Shown here: positions 5,465 to 6,402 of the stretch, piece after piece
Layout of the letters: each line of letters starts with the position of its first letter
Position numbering within the stretch: position 1 is the stretch's first letter
NCBI GenBank assembly: GCA_937995555.1
Contig: CALKJX010000072.1
Coordinates: forward strand, 1 to 6,402
Reading direction: 5' to 3'
DNA from: an uncultured Elioraea sp.
GTDB lineage: Bacteria; Pseudomonadota; Alphaproteobacteria; Acetobacterales; Acetobacteraceae
DNA: 6,402 bases
Position numbers and translations under genes: made by a program
Notes under the pieces: generated by a model
Databases searched by the model: none
What the model saw: the letters and a program-made list of their open reading frames with translations, nothing else
What the model was told of the DNA's origin: nothing

Positions 5465-6115
5465 TCAATGCGCGAACAGGTCAGGCTCCTCGTAGCCGAG
5501 CAGGTCGAGCGCGGCGCGTGCGGGCAGGAAGCGGAAGCAGGCCTCGGCAAGCTCCAGCCGGCCTTCGCGCACGAGCAGCCCTTCGAGCCGCGCCTTGAGC
5601 GCGTGCAGGTGCAGCACGTCCGAGGCGGCGTAGGCGAGCTGGTCGGGCGAGAGTTCGATCGCGCCCCAGTCGGAGGATTGCTGCTGCTTGGAAAGCTCGA
5701 CGCCGAGCAGGTCGCGGCAGAGGTCCTTCAGCCCGTGCCGGTCGGTGAAGGTGCGCGTGAGCTTGGCAGCGATCTTGGTGCACCAGCAGGGCGTCGCGTC
5801 CACGCCAAGGAAGTGCTGGATCACGGCGACATCAAAGCGAGCGAAGTGGAACACCTTCAGCCGCGCGGGGTCCGCCAGAAGCGCCTTGAGGTTCGGCGCG
5901 CCGTAGCCGCGCCCGCCCAGCGCCTCGGGGATGAACTGCACGAGATGCGCGGTACCGTCGCCGGCCGAGAGCTGCACCAGGCACAGCCGGTCGCGGTGCG
6001 GATTGAGCCCCATCGTCTCGGTGTCCACCGCGACCACCGGGCCGAGATCGAGCCCCTCGGGCAGGTCGTGCTGGTGCAGGTGGATGGTGGCTGCGCTCAA
6101 GAACAGGGTGTCCAT
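5465..6115 (-). CDS. rnd: ribonuclease D, short form (DEDDy 3'-5' exonuclease)
   Basis: 3'-to-5' exoribonuclease of the DEDDy superfamily, which trims tRNA and other small RNA 3' ends using two metal ions. 216 aa, cytosolic. Seen: Exo I V-A-V-D-T-E-T with Asp31 and Glu33; Exo II H-F-A-R-F-D-V with Asp95; Exo III Y-A-A-S-D-V with Tyr162 and Asp166. All five catalytic residues are present. The protein ends about 45 residues after Exo III, so it has the exonuclease domain only and lacks the HRDC domains of E. coli RNase D (about 375 aa). This short form is common in alphaproteobacteria. No Shine-Dalgarno precedes the ATG at 6115; the start is set by the family N-terminus and by the tRNA 23 nt upstream. 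Co-transcription with that tRNA is likely. Confidence 0.95.
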   Translation of the reverse strand: MDTLFLSAATIHLHQHDLPEGLDLGPVVAVDTETMGLNPHRDRLCLVQLSAGDGTAHLVQFIPEALGGRGYGAPNLKALLADPARLKVFHFARFDVAVIQHFLGVDATPCWCTKIAAKLTRTFTDRHGLKDLCRDLLGVELSKQQQSSDWGAIELSPDQLAYAASDVLHLHALKARLEGLLVREGRLELAEACFRFLPARAALDLLGYEEPDLFAH

Positions 6116-6138
6116 GCGGGGCGCGCAGCCGAAGGGAG

Positions 6139-6225
6139 TGGTGCCCAGGAGAAGACTCGAACTTCCACGGCCTCGCGGCCACAGGTACCTGAAACCTGCG
6201 CGTCTACCAATTCCGCCACCTGGGC
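6139..6225 (-). tRNA. tRNA-Leu (anticodon CAG), CCA encoded
   Basis: A complete class II tRNA, 84 nt plus encoded CCA. Acceptor GCCCAGG (6225-6219) pairs with CCTGGGC (6149-6143), followed by discriminator A (6142) and CCA (6141-6139). The anticodon stem CAGGT/ACCTG holds the loop TTCAGGT with anticodon CAG at 6191-6189, reading CUG. The long variable arm has the stem GGCC-GCGA-GGCC, and the T arm is GGAAG-TTCGAGT-CTTCT. Length and D-arm (GGCGGAATTGGTAGACGC) match bacterial leucine tRNAs. The rnd start codon follows 23 nt after the CCA. Confidence 0.96.
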
Positions 6226-6249
6226 TCCGGGTGCGGCGAGGCGCGGAGC

Positions 6250-6276
6250 ATTAGCGCCGGCCATCCCGCGCGTCAA
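6250..6276 (-). promoter_or_regulatory. possible promoter of the tRNA-Leu/rnd unit
   Basis: On the minus strand TTGACG (6276-6271) is a five-of-six match to a -35 box. GCTAAT (6255-6250) matches a -10 box at four of six positions, with a 15-bp spacer, slightly short of the ideal. It would start transcription roughly 15-20 nt before the tRNA 5' end, a normal leader for a tRNA gene. Confidence 0.45.
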
Positions 6277-6283
6277 CGCCGCC

Positions 6284-6301
6284 CCGCGCCTTGTGGCGCG
6301 G
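6284..6301. repeat. perfect 7-bp hairpin between divergent tRNA and NDUFA9-like gene
   Basis: ccgcgcc (6284-6290) and ggcgcgg (6295-6301) are exact complements around ttgt. It lies just upstream of the putative tRNA promoter and 47 nt before the plus-strand gene. No terminator role fits here. It could be an operator or chance in this GC-rich gap. Confidence 0.3.
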
Positions 6302-6348
6302 CCCGCCAGCGCCTAATGCAAGGGCGCCATCAGCTTCGGGAGCGGGTC

Positions 6349-6402
6349 ATGCAGGCGGGCGGGCGCAAGGTCGCGACGGTGTTCGGCGGCTCGGGCTTCA
6401 TC
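6349..6402 (+). CDS. Rossmann-fold NAD-binding protein, probably complex I NDUFA9 family (N-terminus only)
   Basis: Only 18 codons are in the window. They read to K-V-A-T-V-F-G-G-S-G-F-I, the first beta strand and glycine-rich loop (GGSGFI, presumably followed by G) of an extended-SDR Rossmann fold. The A-T-V-F-G-G-S-G-F-I form is typical of the NDUFA9-like atypical SDRs linked to respiratory complex I in alphaproteobacteria, but other epimerase-like proteins share the loop. The chosen ATG has GGGAG at 6338-6342 with a 6-nt spacer. An in-frame ATG at 6316 exists but lacks such a site. The gene is divergent from tRNA-Leu. Confidence 0.7.
   Translation, partial: MQAGGRKVATVFGGSGFI

Noticed and set aside
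4438..5550. 370-aa minus-strand open frame across the stomatin gene
   Set aside because: It is a shadow of the stomatin coding sequence in high-GC DNA; its protein is Arg/Pro/Ala-rich and matches no known family.
6139..6225. tRNA-Leu as a phage or island attachment site
   Set aside because: No integrase, no repeated tRNA 3' end and no foreign-looking DNA are present beside it; rnd follows directly as a housekeeping gene.
5384..6316. 310-aa plus-strand open frame opposite rnd and tRNA-Leu
   Set aside because: It crosses a tRNA gene and is fully antisense to RNase D, which has all its catalytic residues. Lack of stops is explained by GC content.

Overview
The window is about 70% GC, and its genes use GC-rich codons throughout. 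The gene families fit a high-GC alphaproteobacterium, possibly Acetobacteraceae/Rhodospirillales. The clues are a short HRDC-less RNase D, the start of what looks like a complex I NDUFA9-type protein, and an HSD10-like dehydrogenase. This placement rests on protein style only. No mobile element, phage gene, integrase or CRISPR array is visible.

Region 1 (1-1992) holds two divergent metabolic genes 68 nt apart: a type-II HSD10-like short-chain dehydrogenase (minus strand, C-terminus outside the window) and a fold-type I, PLP-dependent class III aminotransferase (plus strand). The aminotransferase most resembles the beta-amino-acid (beta-phenylalanine) transaminases. The pair could serve beta-amino-acid or beta-hydroxyacyl catabolism, which is an inference.

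Region 2 (2029-3331) is the odd part. A secreted single-domain rhodanese (minus) ends at an amber codon exactly where the family carries Trp. The missing tail (R-A-F-G-L-P-V-A-G-P) is still readable in frame downstream. Just upstream lies a 202-aa sensor-like/helical ORF (minus). Its in-frame upstream extension encodes a membrane anchor but has no ATG or GTG start, while a GTG with an ideal Shine-Dalgarno sequence sits one frame away. Both genes look recently damaged, or else the assembly has base errors.

Region 3 (3332-3945) is a cupin (plus) with intact metal ligands. It is separated from the next gene by two hairpins, one of them a perfect 10-bp inverted repeat that probably ends transcription from both sides.

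Region 4 (3946-6225, all minus strand) reads in transcription order tRNA-Leu(CAG), RNase D, a QmcA-like SPFH/stomatin and a short NfeD. The stomatin and NfeD genes overlap by 16 nt and form the classic membrane-microdomain pair. The RNase D start codon lies 23 nt after the encoded CCA of the tRNA, so tRNA maturation would itself create the 5' end of the rnd message.

Region 5 (6349-6402) is the first 18 codons of a Rossmann-fold protein (plus), probably of the complex I NDUFA9 family, divergent from the tRNA.

Most of the window is ordinary housekeeping or accessory chromosome. The signals most worth checking are the rhodanese amber codon and the broken 5' end of its neighbour. I do not see a convincing new multi-gene system.
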